Positions 33,760 through 45,877 of a stretch of DNA of 64,000 nt are shown piece by piece (position 1 is the first letter of the stretch; the number at the start of each line of letters is the position of its first letter). The notes under the pieces were generated by a model. That model worked only from the letters and a program-made list of their open reading frames with translations, was not told the DNA's origin and searched no databases. The DNA comes from Takakia lepidozioides (taxonomy: Eukaryota > Streptophyta > Takakiopsida > Takakiales > Takakiaceae). Location of the stretch: NCBI GenBank assembly GCA_030704615.1, contig CM060731.1, forward strand, positions 23,312,001 through 23,376,000, read 5' to 3'. Position numbers and translations under genes: made by a program.

Positions 33760-34530
33760 GGCTCATGAACCAGTTTGTGTCCTTGTCGGTCAGTGCCGGC
33801 TCACTAAGATTCTTGAGGGGTAGGAAACTGTTAGCAACTTCCACCTCCTTCTTAGAACAATTGTCTCAGTTGGCACAGATTCATTACCAGGCTGATTATG
33901 CCCCCTGATCATTCTGACCCCCATGTGTTGTATCCTGATCATCTGAGTCATCGCGTTCCTCTTGCTCCAAGGCCCTGTCGAAGCAACTGTCCTAACTTTC
34001 TTGATGTCAACATCGTCGGCACCGTAAGAAGCCGCTACCTTTTTGGATCCTATGCATGCAGCAGCTATTGTCATACTCTTCTGCACTGTAGCGACCTTCT
34101 TCTTCTTCGCAATTCTTGAGTTGGCCCCCGGAAGCAGTTGAGCACGCCCTGCACCACCAACAGCAATTCAACAAATCTTGAGCTTCAGAGCACGGAGGGA
34201 CGTAACAAGAATTCTGGGATTCTGTTGCATTATGCATGAACTTTCCATACAGATACTGTCACAGGGAGCTGACCTTTAAATGATTGTTTCCAGTGGGCCG
34301 CCGAGTTTGATTGGAATAATTCTGCACTGTTGAGCGTTCGTGCACTACTTCCACGATGGGGCTTGGATCCTCCAAACCCTTCCCAGCTTTTCCCGTTACC
34401 CAAAAACTGAAAGAGTACGAGAACAGCTATGAGCAGGGCCTTTTCGTCTTTCGTCCAACGAAATTCTTGTGCAGGAAATATGCTATCGAATCCCAGCTCT
34501 GACGCTTAGTCATCTCAAGCATTACGTTGG
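33760..34530 (-). pseudogene. Truncated inverted copy of the GT61 gene (5' half)
   Basis: The minus strand repeats exon 1, intron 1 and the start of exon 2 of the GT61 gene at 52449-53235. It includes IKKVRT-type and GANSRIAKKKK-type coding, but stops at the LSEPALTDKDTNWFMSS region and lacks the whole catalytic part. Indels are present, for example in exon 1 near 34440 and in exon 2. It cannot encode a working transferase, but it could be transcribed antisense relative to the GDSL gene, which ends 150 bp away. Confidence 0.85.
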
Positions 34531-35530
34531 AATTGGGTTCGAAGGGGAAGAGGAGAAGCAGTAGAAAGCTGGGGTAGCTCAGCGTTCATACAGAGGGAAA
34601 AGGAAAAAAAGAAAGTGGAGGCCAAGAAGAGAGAGACGGAGAATGTGCAGGTGATGCATGACCAGATGCACGACGCCGTGGACACCGTTACCAATGTATC
34701 CCCGCATCTCTTGGGCATTCGTGGAATGCATTTCGACAACAGAAAATTTGGATTTCCCATCACTCAATCGTTCCATGAGAAGAATGAAAAATATCTTCGC
34801 AAAGAAAGATCACGTGGATCGGACCCATGTATACTTATAACCGGTGTGCGCCAATGGCAGCGTCTCTCTCAGCAAATACACTAGAAATCTGGCGAACACA
34901 TGTACCGGTACCTTTCTTCGGTTTGTCAAGCTGCATACCCGTCCCCGCTTCACAGTTCGAGCCATGTATCTGCTGCGATGGCAGACCTTCCGTCCAAGGA
35001 AAAGACGGCCTGGGTATGGCCTCTCCATCCGCATAATGTTAGCAACTAATTATACCTGCCATCGTCCGTTACTGTTGAACCCTTCTTGTCACTCGCTACA
35101 GTTGTTGCATCCATCCCTACGATCTCGCTGGTCACTTCCATTGTCGTAGCAAAATCTACAGCTATTTTGGTTGAATTTCACTTCTTGGTCATATGCTTGA
35201 GTGGAATGGACACCCTTGTCCTCCTTCGACTTCTTGGATATGGAGGGTATCGGTGTCTCTCTGAGTGAAGCTGGTATGATGGACCATGATGTGTCCAACT
35301 GCTTTGATTAATGACAAATAAGACACATTTCTGTCACAGCTTTGCAGGTTGTTTGTATTGTTGGATCAGTTTACTGGGAGAATTGAAGTTCGTGGCCTGT
35401 TACTTGAAGCATGCTTACTGAGCTTTGGTGGTGGTAGGCCAGTCTGGGGGAGGATGTGGCTAAAGGTATCGGTGCTCAGCTGTACCGGTAGAAGATTATC
35501 TGACTTCCGACATCAGCACAGAAGGGAGGT
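34531..35530. repeat. Inverted-duplication arm (outer part), partner at 51.05-52.3 kb
   Basis: Reverse-complement matches to 51050-52110 run almost throughout, for example GGACCATGATGTGTCCAACT at 35280 and AGCCATGTATCTGCTGCGAT at 34961. A short open frame conserved in both copies (CDNVSPHLLGIRG-like, containing NVSPHLLGIRGMHFD, about 34650-34790 here and 52010-51840 on the other strand) is intriguing, but I do not recognise it. Confidence 0.75.
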
Positions 35531-37297
35531 CCTTTGGATGGGGAGTCGGTGGGTGAAAGAAATCCTAGCTACAAGGATACGATGTGGAACACAATTGAAT
35601 GTCGGATGGATACCAGAGTATGGCACTAATTCCATTGTGGACATTGGAGCTCAGTTGAAGGTTCAAGATGGGAGCTCAAAATCTGGTTGGATGGAATAGT
35701 GCAATCAAAGGATGGGGTTTGGTTGACCATAGGCTGTGAAGGCATGTGAGTACCATCCCACAATCAGCCTAGCTTGAAGGGTGGCCTTGGGTCGCTAGAG
35801 TTCCCTCCGTACTTCTACAACATCTGTAACTTTTGGTATGTTTGTACATTTTTTGTGTGCATGCGACAGAAACGGTATCCTGATATTCAGTAGTATTCAT
35901 CATTAGAGACTGAGGCAATGGAAGCTCGCAAAGTTCTAATGCTCTTGCAGTTGTTGCACGCAGTTCAAACAATGAGCACAGACCGGCTGTGGCTGGAGTT
36001 GTGGCACAACAGTTCTGATACTCAACATCCAAGACGCCCTTGAATAGAAGGAGATGAAACAGTGATGGTTGAGGGTTGCCAAAGGAACTAAAATACCTCC
36101 TGACAATTTTGCAGTCGCAGGAAGACTGCAGACAGAGTTAGAATAGTACAGGAAAGGAAGAAAAAATACTAGAAGGAACTTTCAAATTTCAAATTTCAAA
36201 GTCATGCCATGGATGTACCGCAACAGAGCACCAATCCATTGTTGCAAGAATGCGGTCATTCAAGGGTGTATGGGTCATGGTCACGGACAGTCATGGTGTT
36301 TGTGCCTGGAGCGCTGCACCATCTGGGTAGCCATCTGGAAGAAGGCCAATCATCTTGACGGGGGTTCAGAAGTGGTCCAATATTCTGACAGGAGTGGACG
36401 TCATTCTCTACATTAAGGAGCGGAAAGAGGATGTCGGAAAGCATATGCAAACAACTTTGGATGTTTTACCAGCCCAAAGTAGAGCCAAGCCTTTGACAGT
36501 TGGGGTGGTGTCCGCAGAGGTTGGAGGATGGACAAGTGGTCTCAATGCCTGAGTGATACAGGTGCTTCTACAGTGTATATATCCGGTGGATTTTCTGCAA
36601 TGTTGCCATCAAGAACAAGGTAAGTAAGAAGTGAAAAGAGTCTGCTTTCAGTTTGTTCTCATAGATTCTTAGCCACCATGACTCTCAGTCAGGGTTTTAA
36701 GATGGGCACTGGTGGTGAGATTTAAGGCAATGACCACAAACCCGCTGTCTTGTTGGTCTGTATGAATCTTCTATGCAATTCACTGAATCCAGGGTTATTG
36801 TGCTTGCCCAAAAATCTCTGGTCACTTGTCACATCTAGTCTCTGCAACCAGTAGTCTGTTTTTGGACACAAATGAGCTTTAAACTGTCAGATAGTCCTGA
36901 AGCTCACTTTTGCAGTCATTCAATATTCTGAGATGTATTATCCTATTTAGAGAGATCACACTCAGAAATGGCAGTGATGCAGCTGACTGTAGTGTGGAGG
37001 GCGCCCCCTTTCAAGGCAAAACCATTCTTGCATCCACGAGATGAACCCATGATAAATAACAGACTTGTTCATGCTTGCGCTCATCTTGACCATACAATAG
37101 TGCAATCTCATCACCGAGCTACTGCTACGACCACGACTCAAGTTACACTGATTCTCTGGGTCTCTGCCAAAAAGCAACTGCCTGTATGATGGCCATAATT
37201 AGGCAAGGACTAAATGCCATATTACCTGTACATTGTAATATGACCCAATCCTTTCCTGTAAATTATGATGCGGATTCTGGGTTAGTATGACAATATA
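35531..37297. other. Intergenic with repeat pieces
   Basis: No intact gene is seen. The block 36285-36430 (GTCATGGTGTTTGTGCCTGG ... GAAGAAGGCCAATCATCTTG) recurs at 39155-39215 and, inverted, at 13910-14040. The block 36665-36715 echoes 13635-13660 inverted. 36962-37190 has a modest open frame of unknown nature. Confidence 0.5.
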
Positions 37298-37665
37298 TCA
37301 TACTATGCAGGGTTGAGGAAAACCACGGTGGTAGATTTCCACGCACCAGAAGCTGGAGGATGTGGACTGCAGATTGGAGCACGAAAAACAATCGTTGTAC
37401 ACCACGCCCAACCCTGGCAGCCTGGCTCTCAAGTCATTAACAGCATGCTTCTTAGGGCACTGTTCTAACTCAGAGCCGTTGTTTGCAGAAACGGTTGACA
37501 TGGCCCCGTTCGTGGTACCTGCGGAGCATTGAATTGAGGGGACGCACCCCAGTGCTCCAACACCAGCCACTCCAATCTTCGTGGCCCCCGGGCTGTCGAG
37601 AAACGCAACAACACACGCAGGCAATTTGAAACCATCCCATAATTTTCTTCCTGCACTTTCACATC
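37298..37665 (-). pseudogene. GDSL-esterase relic (middle part)
   Basis: On the minus strand two frames together read GATKIGVAGVGALGCVPSIQ, NNGSE, AVNDLRARLPGLGVVYND, which are the blocks that follow the 'LY..GARK' segment in plant GDSL esterases. A frameshift near 37560 and missing N- and C-terminal parts mark it as a relic. It is diverged from the intact GDSL gene at 32.4 kb and so represents another subfamily. Confidence 0.7.
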
Positions 37666-37687
37666 ACTTCCACTAAAGAGTGAGTGG

Positions 37688-37895
37688 GGGTTTTTTTTTT
37701 GTTTGTAGAGAGGAGGTGTGTCAGTGTGCCAGGCTACTAATCACCCCCTCGATAAATGGGGCCCTTACATCCGAAGGGGGAACCTCCTTTATAAATAATC
37801 ATGTCCTTCACACACACAGGGGACTTGGGCTGCGATTGAACCCTTTCTCGCGGGGATGTCCAAGCACCACGTAGCTGTCCGTACAGACAAAAAAC
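37688..37895 (-). mobile_element. SINE-like element with poly(A) tail
   Basis: Read on the minus strand, a tRNA-like head (ACGTGGTGCTTGGACATCCC, near 37880) and a B box (GGGTTCAATCGC, near 37846) are followed by about 130 bp and a terminal CAAACAAAAAAAAAA at 37690. The internal pol III promoter plus A-tail indicate a SINE. Part of its head resembles the element at 45.4 kb (GTGCTTGGAC). Confidence 0.55.
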
Positions 37896-38029
37896 CTTGC
37901 AGGAATAAATTTATTTGTAATACAACTGAGTGCTATTTGACTCGCTGTCTGTGGAGCTTTGTGATTGAGAGAATGTACTCATAAGTCGTCGTTCGCCGTC
38001 CGTAGCCTTGTGGCCATAGGGAACAGACA

Positions 38030-38410
38030 CTACCTTTGTGAGGTGCTCACTTCCAAGAGAGAGGGCATGATTATGTAGACTTTCTCCCTGATTTCAAGAA
38101 AGTTCTCTGTAGAGTTTGAGAGCGGTGGTGCATGGTCTATGTTGCACATAAATCTTCCTGAGAATTTCTCGAAGCAGCCTGTTCTCTCATTCTTTGTGAG
38201 TATGAACTTTGGTGGTGGGTTGAAAGGAGGGAGACTAGTGGCATTGAGAATGTGGCGTGCAAGGAACTCTCTAATGAGGTAGTACCAGCACATTTTGGAT
38301 CCTTTCTCAAATAAGTGCAGACTCAGATTGAAGAGAGCTGGCACTCGCTCCTGCCCATCAGGGATTGTAGCAAATGCAGGGTACAATGTGCGCAGTGGCC
38401 GCGCTAGCAC
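38030..38410 (-). CDS. Unidentified exon-like open frame
   Basis: A 126-codon frame reads sensibly (LYPAFATIPDGQERVPALF, MCWYYLIREFLARHILNATS, FIGRFMCNIDH-like), with ordinary amino-acid composition. A separate stretch at about 38590-38545 reads YRAEFLEDVVGPLLAILQ before a GT donor, and may be another exon of the same gene. I do not recognise the family. It lies downstream of the RIT1-like stop and on the same strand. It could be a relic of an unrelated gene. Confidence 0.35.
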   Translation of the reverse strand: MLARPLRTLYPAFATIPDGQERVPALFNLSLHLFEKGSKMCWYYLIREFLARHILNATSLPPFNPPPKFILTKNERTGCFEKFSGRFMCNIDHAPPLSNSTENFLEIREKVYIIMPSLLEVSTSQR

Positions 38411-39341
38411 CCAGTCTTGTGGCAGGGAAGGAGAAAGTTGATAATTCTGGAAATTGCTTAACTACTTCAGGACGCATCAACGCATAACATCCATAGCAGG
38501 GTTGGACCTAAGGACAAAGTAGAGATCAAGAAGAACCCACAATTCACCTGCAGAATGGCCAGCAAGGGCCCGACCACATCTTCCAAAAACTCTGCTCTAT
38601 AAAATTCCTTTGCCTTGTGATGTTGTACGATACCTACTGCAGACCGTGCAGATCCACAGCTTCACAACCCTGAGGTATTTGTGGGGGCATATCCCAGGCT
38701 AACACCCGCCTATGCAGGACTTTGGGAAAAGGCAGTACCCCTGTGCAGGTCTTTTGTCAGGTACCCTAAGTTTGAAGCAAGCCGGGCAGGTCTTTCAAGA
38801 CCCGGGCTCATGCCGGCCCCCAACCCATATACCTGCCCAAGACTGGAGCGGGCTGGGAGTAAGTCTCTTTTCACGCTCTCTCTCCTCTCCCCGCTGCTGA
38901 GCTTCGATGGCGGAGGCTCGGAACAGTGAGTCCAAGGGCACGGGAGGAAGTGGTCCCACAGGAGTTAGATCAGTCCAGAACTGTGTGGTAAGACGATCAA
39001 AGCATTGTATGGGAACAAAAAGGAGCTAAGGCCAGGGGATGGTACGGATGTGCCTGCTGGCTGTAGTTACCCCTCCATTGCCGGAGGACCTCCGATAACT
39101 GAAAACTCCAGAATTGCATCTTTGGTTGCTGGGATACAAGTTTCCTGAGACAGTCATGGTGTTTGTGCCTGAAGCGCTGCACCATCTGGAAGAAGGTCAT
39201 CTTGACAGGGTCCGAAACACTCAACCATTGACCTTTCCACAAGCAACAAGTCTTGAGACAAAGAAGTCATTGCAGCGCTGGAGTCCTCACACTTCCACTA
39301 AAGTGACATAGTCATGATGATAAGCACCCATTACCAAGAGG
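38411..39341. other. Intergenic with a small repeat piece
   Basis: Apart from the possible exon near 38.55 kb and the repeat piece at 39155-39215 shared with 36.3 and 14.0 kb, nothing is recognised. The stretch includes the RIT1 3' flank. Confidence 0.4.
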
Positions 39342-42300
39342 TTATGCATTATTAAGCAGAAAGTTGTACACTTGTTTCAAACTACCGCGGGATGGACGTG
39401 CCTCAGAATGAAAACCAGAAAGATAAACCAGGCCTCGCCGAACATCAGACTTAGAAATACTACTCATAGACACAGAATTGCTGCAAAAGTCACCTGCAAT
39501 AGTCAGAATTCAGTCGTCAGTTAAAGTCTCTTTTGGTTAGTCCATATACAAGATCAGTTCCTCACAAGCAGAAGTGGTATGCATGAAGTCCACACCAAAA
39601 AGCAAGATTGCCATCCCGCCACTTGAACAGTTGGGCAACATCTAACTATCATTCATTCAGCACATTCCCCTCCTAGATGCTCACCTCTTGAATCAAAGCA
39701 TGAGAGCAAAATCGCCAAACAGACACACACGCTGATGTCTTCTCCTGTTCAAACCCCAAATGCAGCCCATCTCAATCACAGACCCACATACAGTCAAACC
39801 TGGATAAATCTTGCCTCTTTAGTGGTTATTTTACTCTGCATGTTATGTTTTCCCTACTCCCATGGATTTTTCGAAGATAGATATTATATATTAAAACCTT
39901 TCTACTCCCACCTTCATTTAGTGGCCAAAGATTAACTCTGTTTTCTATTAAACTGCATTTGAGTAGATCCATCTGACACGATGCTTCCTACCCAAGACGC
40001 ACCTTCAGACCCTAAGGATGATGTGCAACCTCAAGGATCCACAGCTCTAGTGACAGTTTCAGGAGTGAAGAAGCCGCTATTTGAACCAGTAACATTTTTT
40101 TAGAGCAACAACCCCCAATATTCAATGAGTTTGATTAGCATATTTCAATTATTCCAGAGAGTGTCTTGTCTACTCATGGTAGAAGGCAAGCAAAAATTCA
40201 GCGTTATTGTCAATATCAAGACTTTTTAGCAATTTCTTTTAAGATAAACTATCATTTATATTGATTCTATTTTCACTATATGTTATAGCTTAATGTGTCA
40301 GCTTGGTTTGACAATATATGCATCAATGCTAATTTGAAAACCCTAAACCTCTTTTGCTGTCCTTATGTTAGGTTTCTATAAAGGTTACTCCGCTCAAACT
40401 GGGCGCGGGGTCAATGGCCACAAGGCTACGGCAAACAACGTCTTATGAGTACATTCTATAATCTGTAAACGTAGGTAGTTTCTGTCCCTTTGTGTTCCGC
40501 TCAAACTGGGCGCGGGGTCAATGGCCACAAGGCTATGGCAAACATCGTCTTATGTCTATAAACATTACTTTTCTAGTACTCCCAAGTGCTAACAATAATC
40601 TAGGCTTGACTGCACTCTATGGACTCAATCAAGCTGATACTGCAACAAAAGCAAGCTCAATTGAACACATGAACATCAAATGGAAACATCAATTGGTATA
40701 CCAAACTTTTCTACCTTCAAACCAGTCTCACATATTTGATGTGGCAAAGCTTTCCCCAAGCAAGTAAGGAGTAGACAGTACCGTCTGAGCAACATATGAG
40801 AAGTGAATGCCCTTTCTCCAGTTTCTTCTTTGCAAAGTCTACAGCTGCTGGTAGATGACTCTGCAGAGAGTGTCGGTCAAATTTAGAGCTCTGGAAACAA
40901 CATCCACCAAAGCCCATCGAAATATGAGTAACGTACACAGGGAGGAAAAATAAATAAAGGGTTTGCACAGCTTCTTCCAAAAGCTCTGTAAAGACTCGAT
41001 CAAATGGTCAATTTTGATAACGTTTTGTATTTCAAAGTCCTTTCGGTTGTGTTTATGTCGTGTGCTCTATGCTCGAGCACAATATCAGAGTCAAATCAAA
41101 ACTATTGAGTAGTCAGTATAACAGATCATTCTTTTCTAACAAGAAGAGAAATCAACTTTTAATGCTTACAACAATTGGCAAGTGAAGATAAGAATCTTTA
41201 GTGTCAGTGGAGGCCAAGCAACAAGGAACTCCACAGCTGATGACGCAGTCCACCAGCTTGCTCACACCGTCTGCCTGTTCTGCACTTCATCGCCAGGTTC
41301 ACATACTTAGGCACAGCACTCAGTGCAGCTAGGTCAGTCAAAACTCTCCATTCTACATTTATTTAACTTTATTCAGGTGGTCTATAAAAAGGGCAGACCC
41401 AGCTCCAAGAAATGGTTTTCTTGGAATGAAAGACATTGCTTGCCTACCTTAAGGACAGACTCCTTCACTTTCATGTTAGCAGATGGATGGGCAAGGCTAA
41501 TTAGTAGGCTACATCGTTCACACAGAAAACCACCAGTGTATACATATGCTCTCTATCCCACACATAATTAAAGTAGGATCTGTAGAGCTCACCACACTCA
41601 GAGTTGCCCACAACAAGACCAGTTTTGCCAATCCAATGGACACCAGTGACATTCTCCGGGGGTTCTTGCACAGTAGGATGCCTAAAGGTTGTTGGAGAGT
41701 CATCTCTTGAAGTCTCTTGCTGATTATCATCTTCAACATCTGTTAACATTTCAGGAGAGTGGATTGGATTCCAGTTGCCACCATGACGTGCAGCAGCTTC
41801 TATCTGAGACCTATGCTCATTTGGCCCCACCAGGTGACTGTCTCTGCATTGACTCCCACCATCTACAGCAAAGGCTGGAACTTTGTGGCCAGATTTTACC
41901 CTGACTTGAGGGGCATCCTGCCCTCTTACGGATCTGTAGATCCGATCTCGCTCCACTATGTCTGCCACTTTCCGGTTACAAGCTCCTGGGCCGCTACTAA
42001 CCAATTCAAACGAATACTTCCAAAAGAGGGAAGGGGTAAGACCCCCTGCCCAGCTCTCTTCATCATCTGCAGCACCTGGGATGTAGCTCCAGCTAAACTC
42101 AGCATCACTCATTCTTTGAGGGGACACCGAGGGCAGGGAAGCCGAAACCAAAATAACAGGTGTGAAAGTCCAGGAGTTCACATCGGGCACCTCATTCAAC
42201 CACACTACTGTTTTCTGGGACACCCAGAGGGGCCGAAGGGGCTTCTTCAGTGTTGTCTTAAGAGAGGACAGGTCTGCGCCTACAGTTTTTAAGCTCCAAA

Positions 42301-43446
42301 CCCAGTTATCCAACAAGCTCTCTATATTATTCCTTTCTGTCTCTGACACCCATAAAGGCAGGTGCAGAGAAACATCCCAATCTTGAGATCCTCCATTGGA
42401 GACTATGCTACCCCCAGTAACATGAGTTGAAGAACTTCCCATGGGGCATACTTCTTGTGGCCTGCCTTGCCTCCCACTCTTCAATGCTGGGGGACCCTGA
42501 CTTCCCCGCAGGTCAGCCAGAGCACGATTTATCACACAGGTCCAGATGGGAATAGTCTTGGACATGCTGTCAGGAAACCGCTTGCCTTTCCTGGTAGCAT
42601 CCACAATGATGCAACCCCCTGTCTCCGCTGGCAACCCCCACCATTGCCTTAACAAAGGGTTAGATTTTGATCCGATACCCAATAGGACAATGTCAACTTG
42701 GCTTTTTCTTCCTTGATCATCCCTGATAAAAGTAAGGTGGTATCAGCCTTTCCTGGTCGCATACAAACCCCCCAATGCCCTCTTCACGATGGTTTTAGTC
42801 TTACCAAGACACTCACTGCAGTATGTGATCCTGTCAAATTGACTCTATTATGCATTAATTCTTCTTGAACGTGCATTGCATACCTGGCTCTAACACAGGC
42901 GTCTGCTGGTCAAGCAACTTGCTGCAGGCTCCCACTCATGCTGTCGCTGGGCACCTGGAAAGATACAAGACCTGCCGACGCCTGTGTAAAAACCCAATCT
43001 CAATATCTGCCACCTTCCGGTGATAGAGACACAAACATAGACCCAAAAATAATGTATACGTCTACAGCGGCCCCGAGAATTCTTGGAACAAAGAATAAAG
43101 ACGAGAGAGAGAGATAGAGAGAGAGAGAGACACACACACCCAAACCTGCGAGAGAAGCGACATGGAGATTGAGGCGGGTGGAGCTGAACGACCAATTGCC
43201 ATTATGACCATCCGTCGACTTGAAATAGCAGGAACCATCAAAGTGGGCTGCATACCACAACCCACACCTCAGATTTGCCAACATCGGAAGCTCAGGCCAC
43301 AATTGATGGATTTCCTCCACAAACAGTGAGTCTTCATAGATGGATCGTAGCGCATTGTATAGGGACTGTTCTCCCCTTCTGATTCTCCTCGATACTTTGT
43401 AAATGCTCTCCTTTACGGAGGACTGTACCTCCACCACATTCTCCAT
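39342..43446 (-). CDS. RIT1: RIT1-like initiator-tRNA 2'-O-ribosyl phosphate transferase
   Basis: RIT1 adds a 2'-O-ribosyl phosphate to A64 of initiator tRNA, marking it against use in elongation. Exon 1 (43146-43446) starts MENVVEVQSSVKESIYKVSR and contains SLYNALRSIYEDSLFVEEI, ELPMLANLRCGLWYA and CYFKSTDGHNGNWSFS. Exon 2 starts at 42627 with phases that agree: TGGCIIVDATRKGKRFPDSM, TIPIWTCVINRALAD, continuing to GKTGLVVGNSECGELY near 41570. An exon at about 40793-40904 encodes SSKFDRHSLQSHLPAAVDFA and LLICCSDG, the C-terminal phosphatase-like fold. The last exon (about 39342-39484) encodes SKSDVRRGLVYLSGF, ARPSRGSLKQVYNFLLNNA and a stop. The exon that should carry the EDIS.C.ALA block between the last two was not found. 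Family call confident; the gene may or may not be complete. Confidence 0.85.
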
Positions 43447-43890
43447 ACCCTCTCTCGCTCTCGTACTCTCTCCTCTCCTAAACCCTTGTTACCCAGAGAA
43501 GAAGTAGAAACAAAGATGATTAAAAGATTAGCGTGGCAGTCGTGGTCGGATCAAACTGACAAAACTGTCTTTCATCCGTACTAAAATGGCTTTTGGTGTG
43601 GCAGGGTTTTAGAAGAAGAGAAAGTGGAGAAGAAAAGCTATCAAATCCTTCTGATGACAGTGCCCCTCACAGCCAAAGGAGGAGCAGTAAGTATATCTTC
43701 ATCTCATTATTCACATAAGTTATCCCTGAGTTGGGTGTAATTTTATTGGTATTAATTGAACCAACATGACGGACCAAAAGCTTCGTTTTTGGGATGTTGG
43801 ACGACTACTGGAAGCAAGGGAAAAAGACCTCACTTTCTTAAAGTGGATTTTAGGAGAGTTTTCGGCTTGTTTGAGATTGGCAGCTCATGA
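43447..43890. other. RIT1 5' flank
   Basis: This should contain the RIT1 promoter. No distinct motif or other gene is recognised. Confidence 0.4.
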
Positions 43891-44385
43891 GAACACTGGG
43901 AGTCACACCAGCGATCAATCGGGACCCGCTTCAGTGGACACTAGCAGTATCGCTTATTGTGGCATGAAACTATGCAGAATTGCTACATCCAGGCTCCCAA
44001 ATCTGGTCTCCAACTGTACGGTAGCAATTGAGTTCTGAAGTGGGTGGACTCCATCCCCCAACCTTGAACTCCAACATGCACAAACCGATGTTATAGTGTG
44101 AGGGAGTCATGCCACATCACCGATAACAAAATACCCAACAAATCACTACGGTATATGAACTGAAAACATTGGGAACACTGAAAACACTGGGAGTCACACC
44201 AGCGATCGATCGGGACCCTTCAGTGGACACTAGCAGTATCGCTTATTGTGGCAAGAAACTATGCACAATTGTTACATCCAGGCTCGCAAATCTGGTCTCC
44301 AACTGTACGGTAGCAATTGAGTTCTGAAGTGGGCGGACTCCATCCCCCAACCTTGAACTCCAACATGCACAAACCGATGATAATC
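43891..44385 (+). repeat. Direct duplication of about 190 bp
   Basis: The segment CACTGGGAGTCACACCAGCG ... GAACTCCAACATGCACAAACCGATG occurs at about 43893-44089 and again at about 44185-44379, with few differences. The copies are about 290 bp apart. Both lie in the 5' flank of the RIT1-like gene, and no coding role is apparent. Confidence 0.85.
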
Positions 44386-45877
44386 AAAAATGCCCCCAAA
44401 AAAGGGTGTTCTCTTCGTTCACTATTGCAGAACTCTCCTATGAAGAGTGCATGAAGTCATGCCACATCAACCGATAACAAAATACCCAAATACCCTTACA
44501 ATCACTATATGAACTTTCAAGCAGCCACCATGGGATTGGATCTTGGTGGGTTAAGGCTAGATTTTGACCATATTCATGTAAGTTAGTCAAGGGCTCCACC
44601 CAAAGCCACACCACGAGAAGCAAACAAACATGTCCAAATTTAAGATGCTGAACAAACTTGTGCACATGGCTGCCCCTCTATCAAGCTCATTAAAATTCGT
44701 ATTCACTTCCATCTTCAAGCTTTGGAGAAGCTCCACCACCCAAACCCAGAATTAGGACAGCACTCTATTGTTCAAAATAGTGATGGTTCTTATGCGCTAA
44801 AGGAGTGAGCGGTGACTGAAGCACACTAGATGATGAGAAAGAAGGGTAATTAGAGACCAGCCGAGGTGGCGGCGCTGAGACTGTTTTAGACCAAAACAGG
44901 CTGTAGACCAAGAGAACGCAACGTACAGATGTAGAGCAGTAAGTTAAATACCGTGGATTGTGTAAGCGCATTGGTAACAGAGCATTAGTAATGGGATTGG
45001 TCACTTAGCTAACAAGTGCATCGCATCATGGGTTGTATGAACATCATGTATCATGAAGCAACGAGAGAAGTGGAAAACAGTACATTTGTGCACGATCTGT
45101 CACCTGTCTTTGAGTAGTCATTGCATAGCGTGAACACTAAGTTGTGAGCAAGGTTTAGACAGATACCAGAGTACTGAATATGCAGAAATAGCTCAGAAAT
45201 GACAGCCTTGAGAGTGCATGGTAGACTGGTTTAGAGCATGATTGAAATCAACTACTAAGGTGTAATGACCGCGAGCATCTAGACAGCAACGGCGAACTGT
45301 AAATTGTCACTGTGGGCAGAGATTGGTAGAATACATAGTCGTGAGGACTGCCTGCAGTGAAATCTAGGGAAGCGTTGATCAGATTAACACCGTTGAACAT
45401 GGTGTAGCTCAGTGGGGATGGCAAAGTGCAGGTGCTTGGACGCGTGGCCTACGCGGGATGGTATCTCGTGCAATCATGCACAAATGAACAGGGAGTCACT
45501 TAGGGGAATGTATTAAGTCAAAGTCAGGTGTCGCCGCCCATGTCGTTTTCTCTTCCGCTGCAGCGGCATGATGTGGTCGCATTGGACTGACGGGGTGAGT
45601 GGCCCTGTTTAGTTCTCATGGTGGGAAGAGTAGAGCCCCCCAATTTTACCTTATAAGATCAAGGTCGAGAACTCTGGGGATTCTCAATTCATCACTAGCC
45701 TTCCATCTAAAACACTAGGGTAAGTTGGCCTATGACCGAACAGGCATCTATGACCAATCCTCTATGACTCAACAGTACATCATGGTCAATACTCTCAGGA
45801 AATAGTGGATGATCTGAGTAGCTACACAGATCAATGATAGAAGCAAGACACTCGCATCTTTCCAAGAAAACATCCTT
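44386..45877. other. Intergenic with a tRNA-like SINE head
   Basis: At 45405-45470, GGTGTAGCTCAGTGGGGATG (A box) is followed by GTGCTTGGACGCGTGGCC, resembling the head of the SINE at 37.7 kb, but I see no clear B box. The rest shows nothing recognisable; 45650-45877 includes the PPR 3' flank. Confidence 0.4.

Noticed and set aside
41759-42292. Plus-strand frame of 177 codons opposite RIT1 exon 2
   Set aside because: The opposite strand has strong family motifs; this one is its shadow.
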